From contig JAHZEA010000003.1 of NCBI GenBank assembly GCA_019422065.1, positions 19,823 to 83,822 on the forward strand: a stretch of 64,000 nt of DNA, read 5' to 3'. The translations under genes and the position numbers were made by a program. This document shows positions 42,501 to 51,605 of this stretch, piece after piece; the stretch's first letter is position 1; every line of letters starts with the position of its first letter. This stretch comes from Lachnospiraceae bacterium. GTDB taxonomy: Bacteria; Bacillota; Clostridia; Lachnospirales; Anaerotignaceae. The notes under the pieces are model-generated. The model saw only the letters and a program-made list of their open reading frames with translations. It made no database searches and was not told the DNA's origin.

Positions 42501-43127
42501 TTATTTTAGCCCCCTTTGGCCTATACATTCCTTTGGTTTAACAGATACATAAGCATTGCCTTTTAAATAAAAACGCCACATATATTCAGCGCACTCTTGG
42601 GCATAATCAATATTTATTCTTTTTGAAACTCCTAAACACTGTGAATAATCATTGTCATCGGACAAAATATAAAGCTCATTTCCGCACAAATCCATACCAT
42701 AACAATTTTTATCTATACCCATAGCTTTACAGAGCTTTCCCGGGCCTGAGCAAAGGTTTACAACTTTATCAGTGTTTCTTACTTCTTTCATATATTCAAT
42801 GCCCTCAATTGGTTCCAAAGCACGTATAAGCACACATTCCGGCTCATTTTCAGGTGCAGTTGTTACATTAAAGCAGTAATACATGCCATATATAAGGTAA
42901 ACATAGGCATAACCGCCCTCTTTATACTGTACGGCTGTTCTGCCGTTTCTTCCTTTATTATTATAAGAATGTGCCGCCTTATCAAAAGGACCTCTGTAGG
43001 CTTCTGTTTCAACTATTCTGCCTTTTAAAACTTTTCCGTTAATATTATGCACAAGTATTTTACCTATAAGTTTTTCAGCCGTAATAAGAGCGTTATTCAA
43101 ATAAAAATCACGGTTTAATTTTTCCAT
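42501..43127 (-). CDS. DNA-3-methyladenine glycosylase (AAG/MPG family)
   Basis: 208 residues. Removes alkylated purines from DNA. Family motifs: LIGKILVHNINGKVLKGRIVETEAYRGPFDKAAHSYNNKG (catalytic Glu in VETEAY), GYAYVYLIYGMYYCFNV with the intercalating Tyr, CVLIRALEP and LCSGPGKLCKAMGI. Stand-alone gene with RBS GGAGG. Confidence 0.94.
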   Translation of the reverse strand: MEKLNRDFYLNNALITAEKLIGKILVHNINGKVLKGRIVETEAYRGPFDKAAHSYNNKGRNGRTAVQYKEGGYAYVYLIYGMYYCFNVTTAPENEPECVLIRALEPIEGIEYMKEVRNTDKVVNLCSGPGKLCKAMGIDKNCYGMDLCGNELYILSDDNDYSQCLGVSKRINIDYAQECAEYMWRFYLKGNAYVSVKPKECIGQRGLK

Positions 43128-43182
43128 ATAATCCTCCGCAAAACAATATATATTCTATATTACAGCCAACGCAGAATAAAAA

Positions 43183-43214
43183 CAACAAAAAGGCACAGGA
43201 TTTACCTGTGCCTT
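43183..43214 (-). terminator. Terminator after the IlvD/Edd gene
   Basis: AAGGCACAGG/CCTGTGCCTT, 5-base loop, T-rich on the minus strand. Confidence 0.9.
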
Positions 43215-43227
43215 AATTCTTTTAATA

Positions 43228-44904
43228 TCAGAAATCAATAACAGCGCCTTTAGAAGCTGAAGATGCAACTTTTGAATAAAGTCTGAGGTAACCCTCTGGA
43301 ATCTTCTTCTCTGGTCTCTTCCAATGTTTAAGTCTTTCAGCAATTTCCTCATCGCTTACTTTAAGCTCAAGGATACCTTCGTTTACGTTAAGGTAGATTT
43401 CATCGCCGTCCTGAACAATAGCAATTGGGCCGCCGTCAGCAGCTTCTGGAGAAATATGTCCTACGAAGCAGCCGTTGTTTGTACCTGAGAAACGTCCGTC
43501 TGTAATAAGAGCTGTTGAAAGGTTAAGTCCCTGACCATAGAGGTATTTCATAGCTTTATACATCTCTCTCATACCTGGGCCGCCTTTAGGTCCTTCATAT
43601 CTTACAACTACTACATGGCCTGGTTTAACTTTTCCTGCAAGAATAGCTTCCTCAGCGTCTTCCTCACAGTCGAAGCAGATAGCCTTACCTGTAAATTCAT
43701 ATAATGATGGGTCGAATGCGCCCGGTTTTGTAATACCTGTATCAGGAGCAAGGTTACCCTTAAGAACAGCTATACCACCTGTTGGAGCAAATGGGTTTTC
43801 TCTTGTTTTGATAAGGTCTGGGTTTTCAGGATAAATGAATTTAGCCTGGCTTAAAGCCTCACCAAGTGTGCAAGCGTTAACTGTCATAACTGATGTATCA
43901 ATTAAATCGCCAAGGTTCTGGAGAACTCTCTGCATACCGCCTGCTTTATAGAAGTCTTCAAGTGACCAGTTAGAAGCAGGATAAATTCTTGCAAGCTGTG
44001 GAGTTGTTTTGTTAAGCTTACCAAACTCCTCAACTACGTTCCAATCTCTAATACCAGCTTCCATAGCAATAGCTGGAAGGTGGAGACATGCGTTTGTAGA
44101 ACCGCAAACAGCCATTGTAGCTACAATAGCGTTTCTGATAGATGCTTTTGTAATAATATCTCTTGGTCTGATATCTTTAATTGTAAGCTCTACAATCTTG
44201 CGGCCTGTCTCGTAAGCGTATCTTAATCTGTCTGCATAAACTGCAGGGATTACAGCGCTTCCTGAAAGTGACATACCAAGTGCCTCTACAGCACAGCCCA
44301 TTGTGTTAGCTGTACCAAAGAATGAACATGAACCACAACCAGGACATGCAGCATCTACAAGTTTATCAACGTCTTCCTGTGTGATTTTGCCAGCTGAAAG
44401 CATACCCATAGCCTCGTCAGCAGCTGTACCGTCTGACTTTCTGCCGTCAAACTCGATACCGCCAAGCATAGGACCGCCGTTAATAAGTATAGCAGGTACG
44501 TTAAGTCTTGCAGCAGCCATAATCATACCAGGAACAATTTTATCACATGATGCAAGAAGAACAACAGCGTCAAGCTGATGAGCCTGAACCATAAGCTCTA
44601 CTGAATCACAAATAATCTCTCTTGATGGAAGAATATAGCTCATACCGATATGGCCCTGAGCAATACCGTCACAGCATGCCATTACACCAAATTCGCAAGC
44701 TGTACCGCCGGCAGCATAGATACCTCTTTTAACATACTCTGCAACCTGATTAAGATTGTAATGTCCAGGAACAAGCTGATTCCATGAATTAGCGATACCA
44801 ATTCTTGGTTTCTTGTCTGAAAGCTCGTCCTCTGAGTAGCCCATTGACTTAAAGTAGCCTTTGTAAGATAACTTCATTAATTCTGCACTGCGGAATTTTC
44901 CCAT
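43228..44904 (-). CDS. IlvD/Edd-family dehydratase
   Basis: 558 residues from the ATG at 44904 behind AAAGGAGGAA; 11 extra in-frame residues upstream are not family-like. Fe-S dehydratase with GIANSWNQLVPGHYNL, the cluster Cys in MACCDGI, LASCDKIVPGM and CPGCGSCSFFGTANTM, and the C-terminal ITDGRFSG. Biosynthetic IlvD makes branched-chain oxo acids; sugar-acid dehydratases of the same family make 2-keto-3-deoxy acids. Several segments (MTVNACTLGEAL rather than the usual TVTG wording) depart from typical IlvD, no other ilv gene is near, and an IclR regulator lies directly upstream, which favours a catabolic sugar-acid role. Confidence 0.8.
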   Translation of the reverse strand: MGKFRSAELMKLSYKGYFKSMGYSEDELSDKKPRIGIANSWNQLVPGHYNLNQVAEYVKRGIYAAGGTACEFGVMACCDGIAQGHIGMSYILPSREIICDSVELMVQAHQLDAVVLLASCDKIVPGMIMAAARLNVPAILINGGPMLGGIEFDGRKSDGTAADEAMGMLSAGKITQEDVDKLVDAACPGCGSCSFFGTANTMGCAVEALGMSLSGSAVIPAVYADRLRYAYETGRKIVELTIKDIRPRDIITKASIRNAIVATMAVCGSTNACLHLPAIAMEAGIRDWNVVEEFGKLNKTTPQLARIYPASNWSLEDFYKAGGMQRVLQNLGDLIDTSVMTVNACTLGEALSQAKFIYPENPDLIKTRENPFAPTGGIAVLKGNLAPDTGITKPGAFDPSLYEFTGKAICFDCEEDAEEAILAGKVKPGHVVVVRYEGPKGGPGMREMYKAMKYLYGQGLNLSTALITDGRFSGTNNGCFVGHISPEAADGGPIAIVQDGDEIYLNVNEGILELKVSDEEIAERLKHWKRPEKKIPEGYLRLYSKVASSASKGAVIDF

Positions 44905-44951
44905 TTTGTTTCCTCCTTTTAAAACCATAAAATACACACTAAGATTTTAAA

Positions 44952-45710
44952 TTAACCAAAAAGGTTTTTACTTATATTATCAGCAGCTTCTTTTAAAGAT
45001 GCTGCAACAACGTCAAAATCAAGTTTTTTAATTCTGAAAACAGGCCCCGTAAGGCTTATAGCCGAAATTATATTGCCGCTTTTATCAAATACAGGCACAG
45101 CAACACAGCTTATGCCGGTTTCGTATTCCTCATTATCCACAGCATAACCGTTTTTGCGTATTTCGCTAAGCTCCAAACGCATTTTATCCATATCGGTAAT
45201 AGTATTTTCCGTTTTCTGCTCAAAGCCTCTTTCCAATATTTTTTCGGCTTTTTCTTCCGGCATAAAAGCAAGATAGCATTTGCCTACGCCTGTGCAGTAA
45301 AGTTCTTTTTTAGTGCCTATTCTTGTTTTCAGAACGATTGAGCTTGAGGATTCTGTTTTACCTATGTAAACCACATATCCATTTTCTTCAATAACACAAA
45401 GAGTAGTTTCCTGAAATTTATCAGAAATCGGTTGAAGGCATTTATCGGCCACTCTGGCCAATATATCATTTGAAGAAACAGCGCTTCCCAAAGCAAGTAC
45501 CTTATAGCCAAGACTATATTTAAGGGTTTCGCTGTCCTGCATTAGATAGCCTAAATTTGAAAGAGTATTAATAAGGCCGAAAACCGTACTTTTACTTAAT
45601 TCAAGAGATAAAGAAATTTCTTTTACACTCATTTTTTTGTTTGTTTCTTCAAAAAGCTCAAGTATGGCAAAAGCCCTCTCTAAAGACTGAATGTTTTTTG
45701 TTTTTCCCAT
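44952..45710 (-). CDS. IclR-family transcriptional regulator
   Basis: 252 residues from the ATG at 45710. An in-frame start at 45779 exists but lies upstream of the -10 element, so it cannot be on the transcript. The HTH reads MSVKEISLSLELSKSTVFGLINTLSNLGYL; the effector domain shows TLCVIEENGYVVYIGKTE, LYCTGVGKCYLAFM and GISCVAVPVFDKSGNIISAISLTG. Forty-seven bases upstream of the IlvD/Edd gene on the same strand, presumably one operon. Confidence 0.9.
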   Translation of the reverse strand: MGKTKNIQSLERAFAILELFEETNKKMSVKEISLSLELSKSTVFGLINTLSNLGYLMQDSETLKYSLGYKVLALGSAVSSNDILARVADKCLQPISDKFQETTLCVIEENGYVVYIGKTESSSSIVLKTRIGTKKELYCTGVGKCYLAFMPEEKAEKILERGFEQKTENTITDMDKMRLELSEIRKNGYAVDNEEYETGISCVAVPVFDKSGNIISAISLTGPVFRIKKLDFDVVAASLKEAADNISKNLFG

Positions 45711-45763
45711 TTGATCAACTCGCTCATACGATAATATAGTATGCAGTTCCTGAATCCTTCTTA

Positions 45764-45802
45764 ATTCTATCAAAAACATAATTCCATGTCAACAATATTG
45801 TT
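45764..45802 (-). promoter_or_regulatory. Promoter of the iclR-ilvD-type operon with palindrome
   Basis: TTGACA (45787-45792) and TAGAAT (45764-45769) 17 bases apart. The perfect palindrome AACAATATTGTT (45791-45802) abuts the -35 and is a candidate operator. Confidence 0.72.
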
Positions 45803-46104
45803 AAAATATTGTCTTATATATTATCATAAAAATATTTATTGAGATGTATATTTTTTTAGTCATTTTGACATTGTGCGTTATTTTAAGACAAATGTATTTA
45901 TACTGAAAGTATGCTGAATTTAAAGTATTATTATTTTACTCAATTTTATAATAAATTAATCATAAACAATTATAAAACATATTAGATTTTTACTTAAAAA
46001 CCAACGTTTTTTCAAATAATTGGAGTCTTTTATTTATTAATGCGCAAAAATTTTAACAAATGAATTTAAAATTAAAAATCGATTTTAAATTTATTAATCC
46101 AAAT
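45803..46104. other. AT-rich gap
   Basis: About 300 bases between the IclR promoter and the next terminator; I see no gene or structure. Confidence 0.5.
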
Positions 46105-46146
46105 AAAAAAAACGCTTATAACCATAAAATTGGTCTAAGCGTTTAA
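46105..46146 (-). terminator. Terminator after the DUF445 gene
   Basis: AAACGCTTA ... TAAGCGTTT with an inner CCA/TGG pair; eight T on the minus-strand side. Confidence 0.85.
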
Positions 46147-46216
46147 GTTTTATCAATTAAAAAACAAGTATTTATTAATTAAAATGTATCAAATATAAAT
46201 AAAAATAACGTCTAAA

Positions 46217-47740
46217 TCATAAAAGACTCAATACAGACGGCACAAGGCCTATTATAAAGCCAAGTATTCCGCCAAGATATGTAATTGCTGAAAGCTCTTT
46301 TTTGGCTATTGAAAGTATTATGCTTTCCAGATAGCCCATTTCAAATGTGTTTATTCTTTTTTCCGCCATTTCAGAAATATTAAGCTTTGAAAAGAAACCA
46401 TTTGAAAAATCAAAAACCATACCTTTATACATTTGTGTAAATGTTTGTGCAATACTCTCATTATCAATTTTCAGCATATCCATAACACTGCTGATTTTTG
46501 TATTAAACAAACTGTTTGCGGCTGTTTTAAAACTTTCTTCACTTATAAATTCATTTGCATTATTTAAAACAGCATAAACAGTATTATACACAAATTCTTT
46601 AAGCTTTGAATTAAAGTTATTATCTATACCCATTAATATATCATTTAAACTTTTATCAGAATTTTCCGCAATGTATTTTTTAACGGATTCACTAAACATA
46701 TTCTGCAATGTATCATATTTAAACTCATTAAACATAAACATTACCATTTTATTTACAGTTTTTTCCCTCAGCTGGCTTAAAATAATGCTTGATACATCAC
46801 CTATTGTTTTTTCGGTAAAATTTTCAACAGCTAAAGAAACTACATTTTCAATTTCCCCTGAGTTTTCCGGATTATTAAAATATTCAGTTATATCCGTTAT
46901 TATTTTGCAGTATATATCATCAGTGTTTATAAACATGCCTAAAAACGGGCCGGCTATGCTTTCAAGTGCCGATTTTAAGTGTTCTTTCAAAGTTTCTTCT
47001 ATTTGCGGATTTTCAGTTAATGATATAACAGCATTAACCATATCTGGAACTTTTAAAACCAAATAATCTTTTAATTCGCTTATTGTAGCAAAAGACACCG
47101 CTTCTTTTATAGGCCTTTGGTCTTTTTCAATGCTAAGGAGTAAATTCCATATAGCTTTTTCTGTAACAGACTGTATTTTGCCGTTTTCCATTAAATCTCT
47201 GAAAACAAAGTTAAAAATATATTCCAAAAAGTTCAAAACATTATCAGTCTTTATGGTACCAGCTTTCTTTTCAAGAGCACTATTTATTTTTAAATATATA
47301 TTATCTGATAATTGGCTTATAGTCTGTTCTGATTTTAAAATATCTGTTATCTGCAAATATACACTTTTGCATATATCGTCTTTAATGCTTTCCCATTCTT
47401 CATGCTTTAAGAGCTTACCTAAAACATTTATTGTATATTGTGAATTTCTTAATTGGATTACCTTCTCATTTACACAATCATGCACATAATCCGTCATTTT
47501 AGGGGACAAAAGATATTCTCTTATTGTATCGCCAGTCAATATTTTTTCTCCCACTGCTGTTCCCAATGCGGCGGCTATTCTCTCCTTTTCCTTTGGTATA
47601 AGTCCCGGAGTAAAAGGCACTTTAACAGGGCCTATTTTAACTTGATTATATGGCCTAAAAAGCATTTTTATAGCAACATAGTTAGTAAAATAACCTATAA
47701 CAGCCCCTGCCAAAGGGCTAACGGCTAAATAAGCATCCAA
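46217..47740 (-). CDS. DUF445 membrane protein
   Basis: 507 residues from a TTG start at 47740, nine bases after CGGAGGAG; the upstream ATG at 47776 precedes that ribosome site. The N-terminus DAYLAVSPLAGAVIGYFTNYVAIKMLFRPY and the C-terminus AITYLGGILGFIIGLVPSVLSLL are hydrophobic, with a long helical, charged central region (about 90-480), as in YheB-type DUF445 proteins. The motif KVPFTPGLIPKEKERIAAALG is conserved in the family. Function not established. Confidence 0.88.
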   Translation of the reverse strand: MDAYLAVSPLAGAVIGYFTNYVAIKMLFRPYNQVKIGPVKVPFTPGLIPKEKERIAAALGTAVGEKILTGDTIREYLLSPKMTDYVHDCVNEKVIQLRNSQYTINVLGKLLKHEEWESIKDDICKSVYLQITDILKSEQTISQLSDNIYLKINSALEKKAGTIKTDNVLNFLEYIFNFVFRDLMENGKIQSVTEKAIWNLLLSIEKDQRPIKEAVSFATISELKDYLVLKVPDMVNAVISLTENPQIEETLKEHLKSALESIAGPFLGMFINTDDIYCKIITDITEYFNNPENSGEIENVVSLAVENFTEKTIGDVSSIILSQLREKTVNKMVMFMFNEFKYDTLQNMFSESVKKYIAENSDKSLNDILMGIDNNFNSKLKEFVYNTVYAVLNNANEFISEESFKTAANSLFNTKISSVMDMLKIDNESIAQTFTQMYKGMVFDFSNGFFSKLNISEMAEKRINTFEMGYLESIILSIAKKELSAITYLGGILGFIIGLVPSVLSLL

Positions 47741-47839
47741 TTTAAAACTCCTCCGTTTAAAGCACACAAAAAACATATCTGATTTTTATTAGTGGCAAAA
47801 AATCTACACTATATAAATATCAAACACTATAAACCCTTA

Positions 47840-47884
47840 AAAAATTAAGCACGAAACTATTTGTAAAAACAAATTATTCCGTGC
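47840..47884 (-). terminator. Terminator after rex
   Basis: GCACGgAATAaTTTGT pairs with ACAAATAgTTtCGTGC around TTTT; T-rich tail on the minus strand. Confidence 0.75.
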
Positions 47885-47930
47885 CGCTAAATTTACTAAT
47901 AAGACTAATAATTAAAATAAGCCTTAAATA

Positions 47931-48590
47931 TTAATTTTCGTTATTTGCGTTTTCTTCCATTTCAACTTCGTTAATTTTGTAAAGAAGCGTCATAAGGCTG
48001 TCTGTAAGATGTACGTTTTCAACTATTACATCATCAGGCATAGCCAAATCAACATGTGAGAAGTTCCACATGCCTTTTACACCCCAAGAAGCCAAATCAT
48101 TTGCAACCTTGCTGGCTTGAGAACGTGGCAGAGTAAGAATAGCAACATCTACTTTGTTGTTTTTAACAAACTCTTCCATTTTATCAACATCATAAACCTC
48201 AACGCCCCTAATAGTCATACCTATAAGGCGCGGATTTACATCAAAAACGGCTGTAATAACAAAACCGCGTTTCTCAAAATTTGTGTAGTTAACAAGCGCC
48301 TGACCTATATTGCCGCCGCCTACTACTATTAAGTTATAAACCCTGTCAAGACCTAATATTTTTTTAATTTCGTTATAAAGATATTCAACATTGTAGCCGT
48401 ATCCCTGCTGGCCGAATCCGCCGAAATTATTCAAATCCTGCCTAATCTGGGAAGCGGTTATATTCATTTTTGTACTGAGTTCTTTTGATGAAATTCTTGT
48501 TATATCGCTTTCAAGCAAATCGCCTAAGTATCTGTAGTATCTTGGCAGTCTGTTAATAACAGCGCTGGAAATTTTTCTCTCACTATTCAT
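47931..48590 (-). CDS. rex: Redox-sensing repressor Rex
   Basis: 219 residues. N-terminal winged helix (INRLPRYYRYLGDLLESDITRISSKELSTKMNITASQIRQDLNNFGGFGQQGYGYNV), then Rossmann domain with VVGGGNIGQALVNY and the NADH-binding FDVNPRLIG. Senses the NADH/NAD+ ratio and represses fermentation genes when NAD+ is high. Target genes may include the alcohol dehydrogenase and transhydrogenase genes of this window. RBS AAGGGGTGG. Confidence 0.96.
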   Translation of the reverse strand: MNSERKISSAVINRLPRYYRYLGDLLESDITRISSKELSTKMNITASQIRQDLNNFGGFGQQGYGYNVEYLYNEIKKILGLDRVYNLIVVGGGNIGQALVNYTNFEKRGFVITAVFDVNPRLIGMTIRGVEVYDVDKMEEFVKNNKVDVAILTLPRSQASKVANDLASWGVKGMWNFSHVDLAMPDDVIVENVHLTDSLMTLLYKINEVEMEENANNEN

Positions 48591-48616
48591 ATTTTAACCA
48601 CCCCTTGATTAGTAAG

Positions 48617-48646
48617 AGTATACCACCTAAGTTATTTTATTGTCAA
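48617..48646 (-). promoter_or_regulatory. Promoter of rex
   Basis: TTGACA (48641-48646) and TATACT (48617-48622) 18 bases apart. Confidence 0.7.
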
Positions 48647-48752
48647 TGTTTAGTCTTTTATTTGTCTACGAATTCTGGTATCATTGAAATAATACTTACA
48701 TTATTAATATACATTGTTAAAATATAATTAAAATACAGAAAGGCAGTTAATT

Positions 48753-50507
48753 ATGATACTATCACTTAGCGGCGTAAGCAAAAGCTTCGGTACAGATGTA
48801 ATATTGGAAAAAATTACATTTAATATGGAAGAAAAAGAAAAAGCCGCAATAGTCGGCGTAAACGGTGCCGGTAAAACTACATTATTTAAAATAATAACAG
48901 GCGAAAGCACATACGACAGCGGAGATGTATATATTAAAAAAGACATATCTTTAGGCTATCTTAAACAAAACGCAATGCCTAATTCAGATGATACAATATA
49001 TAACGAAATGCTGTCTGTTTTTAAAAACCTTATTGAAACAGAAAACGAGTTAAGGCAGATGGAACACGAAATGAGCTCTTTAAAAGGCACTGAGCTTGAA
49101 GAACACATGAAAAAGTATTCCGACCTTCAGTACCAGTTTGAGCTAATGGACGGATACAGCTATAAAAGCCGAATAAAAGGCGTACTTAAAGGCCTTGGCT
49201 TTAGTGAAGAAGATTTTGAAAGACCAGTAAATTCACTTTCCGGCGGACAAAAAACACGTGTTTACTTAGGTAGCCTGCTGCTTTCAAATCCGGATTTGCT
49301 GCTTTTGGACGAGCCTACAAACCATTTAGATATAGAATCCGTAACATGGCTTGAAGAATTTCTTAAATCCTATACAGGAGCAGTGCTTATAATATCTCAC
49401 GACAGATATTTTCTGGATAAAATCGTTACAAAAACAATAGAAATAGAAAATAAAAAATCTCATGTTTATGAAGGAAATTATTCATTCTATGCTAAAAACA
49501 AAGAGATAAACCGTCAAATAGAGCAGCATCACTATATTCAGCAGCAAAGAGAAATAAAAAGACAGGAAGAAGTTATAGCAAAGCTTAAGTCATTTAACAG
49601 GGAAAAATCAATAAAGCGTGCTGAAAGCCGCCAAAAACAGCTGGATAAAATTGTACCTGTTGATAAACCGGAAAACCTTCCGGAAAAAATGCGTCTTAAG
49701 CTTACTCCTAAAATAACAAGCGGTAATGATGTGCTTCATGCCGAAGGCTTAAGTAAGTCTTTTGACAATACTACACTTTTTGAAAATTTAAACATAGATA
49801 TTAAGCGCGGCGACAAAACAGCCATTGTAGGCCCTAACGGAATAGGCAAAAGTACACTTCTTAAAATTCTTTTGGGAAAGGCACAAAAGTCATCTGGCGA
49901 AATTAAATTCGGCACAAACGTAAATGTAGGTTACTACGACCAGGAACAGCATAACTTTGATGAAAGCAAAACCATATTTCAGGAAATATCCGACACTTAC
50001 CCAGACATGACAAACGGCGAAATACGCAACGTGCTTGCATCTTTTGTTTTTATTGGTGACGATGTTTTTAAAGTTATATCCTCTTTAAGCGGCGGTGAAA
50101 AAGGCCGTGTATCTCTTGCCAAAATTATGCTTTCAAAGGCAAACTTCCTTATACTGGATGAGCCTACAAACCACTTGGATATTTACTCAAAGGAAATATT
50201 GGAAAGCGCTATAAACAATTATGAAGGCACTGTTTTATATGTATCTCACGACAGATACTTTATAAACAAAACAGCTTTAAAAGTTTTGGAAATGTCAAAA
50301 GAAGGCATTACAGAATATTTAGGAAACTACGATTACTATATAGAAAAGAAAAATACTGCTCAAAGAGAGGAAGCTTTGTTTGGCCAAAAAGAAACACTAG
50401 CAGAAGAAAAAACTGTTTCAGAAACTAAGCTAAGCTACCAAGCCCAAAAAGAGCAGCAGGCAAAAGAAAGAAAACTGAAAACCCAAATAAAGAAAATAGA
50501 CAATTAA
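48753..50507 (+). CDS. ABC-F family ATPase, C-terminus cut by an in-frame TAA
   Basis: 584 residues. Two ABC domains: P-loops VGVNGAGKTTLFK and VGPNGIGKSTLLK, signatures LSGGQKTRVYLG and LSGGEKGRVSLA, Walker B LLLLDEPTNHLD and LILDEPTNHLD, with a linker (about 240-325) rich in Lys and Arg as in ribosome-acting YdiF/Uup-type ABC-F proteins. No membrane segment. The frame stops at TAA 50505-50507, but the next 53 codons in the same frame encode the rest of a standard C-terminal coiled coil (see next entry). The two ATPase domains are complete, so the product may still work. Divergent from rex. Confidence 0.9.
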   Translation: MILSLSGVSKSFGTDVILEKITFNMEEKEKAAIVGVNGAGKTTLFKIITGESTYDSGDVYIKKDISLGYLKQNAMPNSDDTIYNEMLSVFKNLIETENELRQMEHEMSSLKGTELEEHMKKYSDLQYQFELMDGYSYKSRIKGVLKGLGFSEEDFERPVNSLSGGQKTRVYLGSLLLSNPDLLLLDEPTNHLDIESVTWLEEFLKSYTGAVLIISHDRYFLDKIVTKTIEIENKKSHVYEGNYSFYAKNKEINRQIEQHHYIQQQREIKRQEEVIAKLKSFNREKSIKRAESRQKQLDKIVPVDKPENLPEKMRLKLTPKITSGNDVLHAEGLSKSFDNTTLFENLNIDIKRGDKTAIVGPNGIGKSTLLKILLGKAQKSSGEIKFGTNVNVGYYDQEQHNFDESKTIFQEISDTYPDMTNGEIRNVLASFVFIGDDVFKVISSLSGGEKGRVSLAKIMLSKANFLILDEPTNHLDIYSKEILESAINNYEGTVLYVSHDRYFINKTALKVLEMSKEGITEYLGNYDYYIEKKNTAQREEALFGQKETLAEEKTVSETKLSYQAQKEQQAKERKLKTQIKKIDN

Positions 50508-50669
50508 ATAGAAGAAACCGAAGAAAAAATTCAGCAGCTTGATGAGAAGCTTTCTCAGCCTGAAATAGCTACAAACGCTGATAAAGCCCGTGAAATATTT
50601 GACGAAAAAACAGCTCTTGAAACACACCTTAACGAGCTTTATGAGCAGTGGGAAGCTGTTCAGGTATAA
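50508..50669 (+). pseudogene. Severed C-terminal coiled-coil tail of the ABC-F gene
   Basis: In frame with the gene before it, this stretch reads IEETEEKIQQLDEKLSQPE through YEQWEAVQV and ends at its own TAA (50667-50669). It looks like the usual ABC-F C-terminal domain and keeps coding character, with no ribosome site or start of its own. One base change at 50505-50507 would rejoin it, giving about 638 residues in total. Confidence 0.8.
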
Positions 50670-50745
50670 AATTTCTATTTTATGCACTGATTGAAAAACA
50701 TATTTCTTAGTCAAAAATTTCATAGCGTTCGGTATTACAGTACAG

Positions 50746-50785
50746 CGCATGTAATTTGATACAAATTTTACATGCGTTTTATTAT
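50746..50785 (+). terminator. Terminator after the ABC-F gene
   Basis: CGCATGTAA/TTACATGCG stem, 13-base loop, then TTTTATTATG. Confidence 0.75.
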
Positions 50786-50839
50786 GTGTTTTTTACAAAA
50801 ATGTATATAAAAATGTGCAGATTTACAATGTTATTGTAA

Positions 50840-50868
50840 TTGATTACATGCGCTCTATATGTTAAAAT
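50840..50868 (+). promoter_or_regulatory. Promoter of the transhydrogenase operon
   Basis: TTGATT (50840-50845) and TAAAAT (50863-50868) 17 bases apart; the leader before the first gene is about 200 bases. Confidence 0.55.
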
Positions 50869-50940
50869 GGATAAGTGAACATTCAATGAATAATTATTTA
50901 TATTTTCGTAATTTAATTACTTATAATTACATTTCACAAG

Positions 50941-50997
50941 CGGAAATATAAAGCATTGAAAGCTTATGCTTTTGTTTTCCGGTTTTATTTTTTTATG
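50941..50997 (+). terminator. Leader terminator/attenuator before the transhydrogenase genes
   Basis: CGGAAA and AAAGCAT pair with ATGCTTT and TTTCCG (13 pairs in two helices, one symmetrical 3x3 internal loop), followed by GTTTTATTTTTTT. It lies between the only good promoter and the first gene, so reading through it must be controlled or partial. Confidence 0.6.
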
Positions 50998-51074
50998 CGC
51001 ATCATTTAACAATCAATACCCGCGCCGCCGGATAACTCAAAGCCAAACTATATTAAATAAGGAGATGTTAAAAA

Positions 51075-51605
51075 ATGAGTGAAATCTGCAAATGCGCCGA
51101 AGCAGAGGCTGAGGTGCTCAAAAAAGACGGAATAGACACCTCTCTTCTTGAGCCTACTCTTAAAGAATATGCCTCAGTTAAAGGCAGCCTTATAACTATT
51201 TTGCAGCACGCACAGGACATATATGGCTATCTTCCTGTTGAGCTTTTAAACTACATAGCTCTTAGAACAGGCATTAAAGCCGCTAAAGTTCTTGGTGTAG
51301 CTACATTTTACGCTCAGTTCAGGCTTGAGCCTATAGGAAAATACCTTATAATGATTTGCCAAGGAACGGCTTGTCATGTTAACGGCTCAGAAGCCGTTCA
51401 GGCTGCTATTGAGGAGTATCTTGAAATTAAAGACGGCCAAACAACACCTGACGGTCTTTTTTCAATTAAGAGCGTAGCTTGTCTTGGCTGCTGTTCACTT
51501 TCACCTGTTATGATGATTAACGGCGAGGCTTATGGCACTCTTACACCAGATAAAGCAAAACAGATATTGGCAGATATCAGGGCAAAGGAGGCTGAAAGCA
51601 AATGA
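51075..51605 (+). CDS. NuoE/HydC-type [2Fe-2S] thioredoxin-like subunit
   Basis: 176 residues. After an N-terminal Cys-rich tag, the helical region IDTSLLEPTLKEYASVKGSLITILQHAQDIYGYLPVELL leads to the thioredoxin-like [2Fe-2S] fold with CQGTACHV and CLGCCSLSPVMMINGEAYG, giving the four cluster Cys. In Clostridia such subunits serve NAD-dependent bifurcating hydrogenases, formate dehydrogenases and Stn-type transhydrogenases. Its stop overlaps the next start (ATGA). RBS AAGGAG. Confidence 0.92.
   Translation: MSEICKCAEAEAEVLKKDGIDTSLLEPTLKEYASVKGSLITILQHAQDIYGYLPVELLNYIALRTGIKAAKVLGVATFYAQFRLEPIGKYLIMICQGTACHVNGSEAVQAAIEEYLEIKDGQTTPDGLFSIKSVACLGCCSLSPVMMINGEAYGTLTPDKAKQILADIRAKEAESK

Noticed and set aside
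45711..45779. N-terminal extension of the second IclR regulator
   Set aside because: The upstream start lies before the -10 element, so it would not be transcribed.
50861..50880. Rex site at the transhydrogenase promoter
   Set aside because: TGTTAA and TGAACA are present but ten bases apart rather than four, so the spacing does not fit Rex.
50886..50951. Tyr-rich leader peptide controlling the attenuator
   Set aside because: No ribosome site, and the composition follows from AT-rich codons; mentioned within the attenuator finding only.
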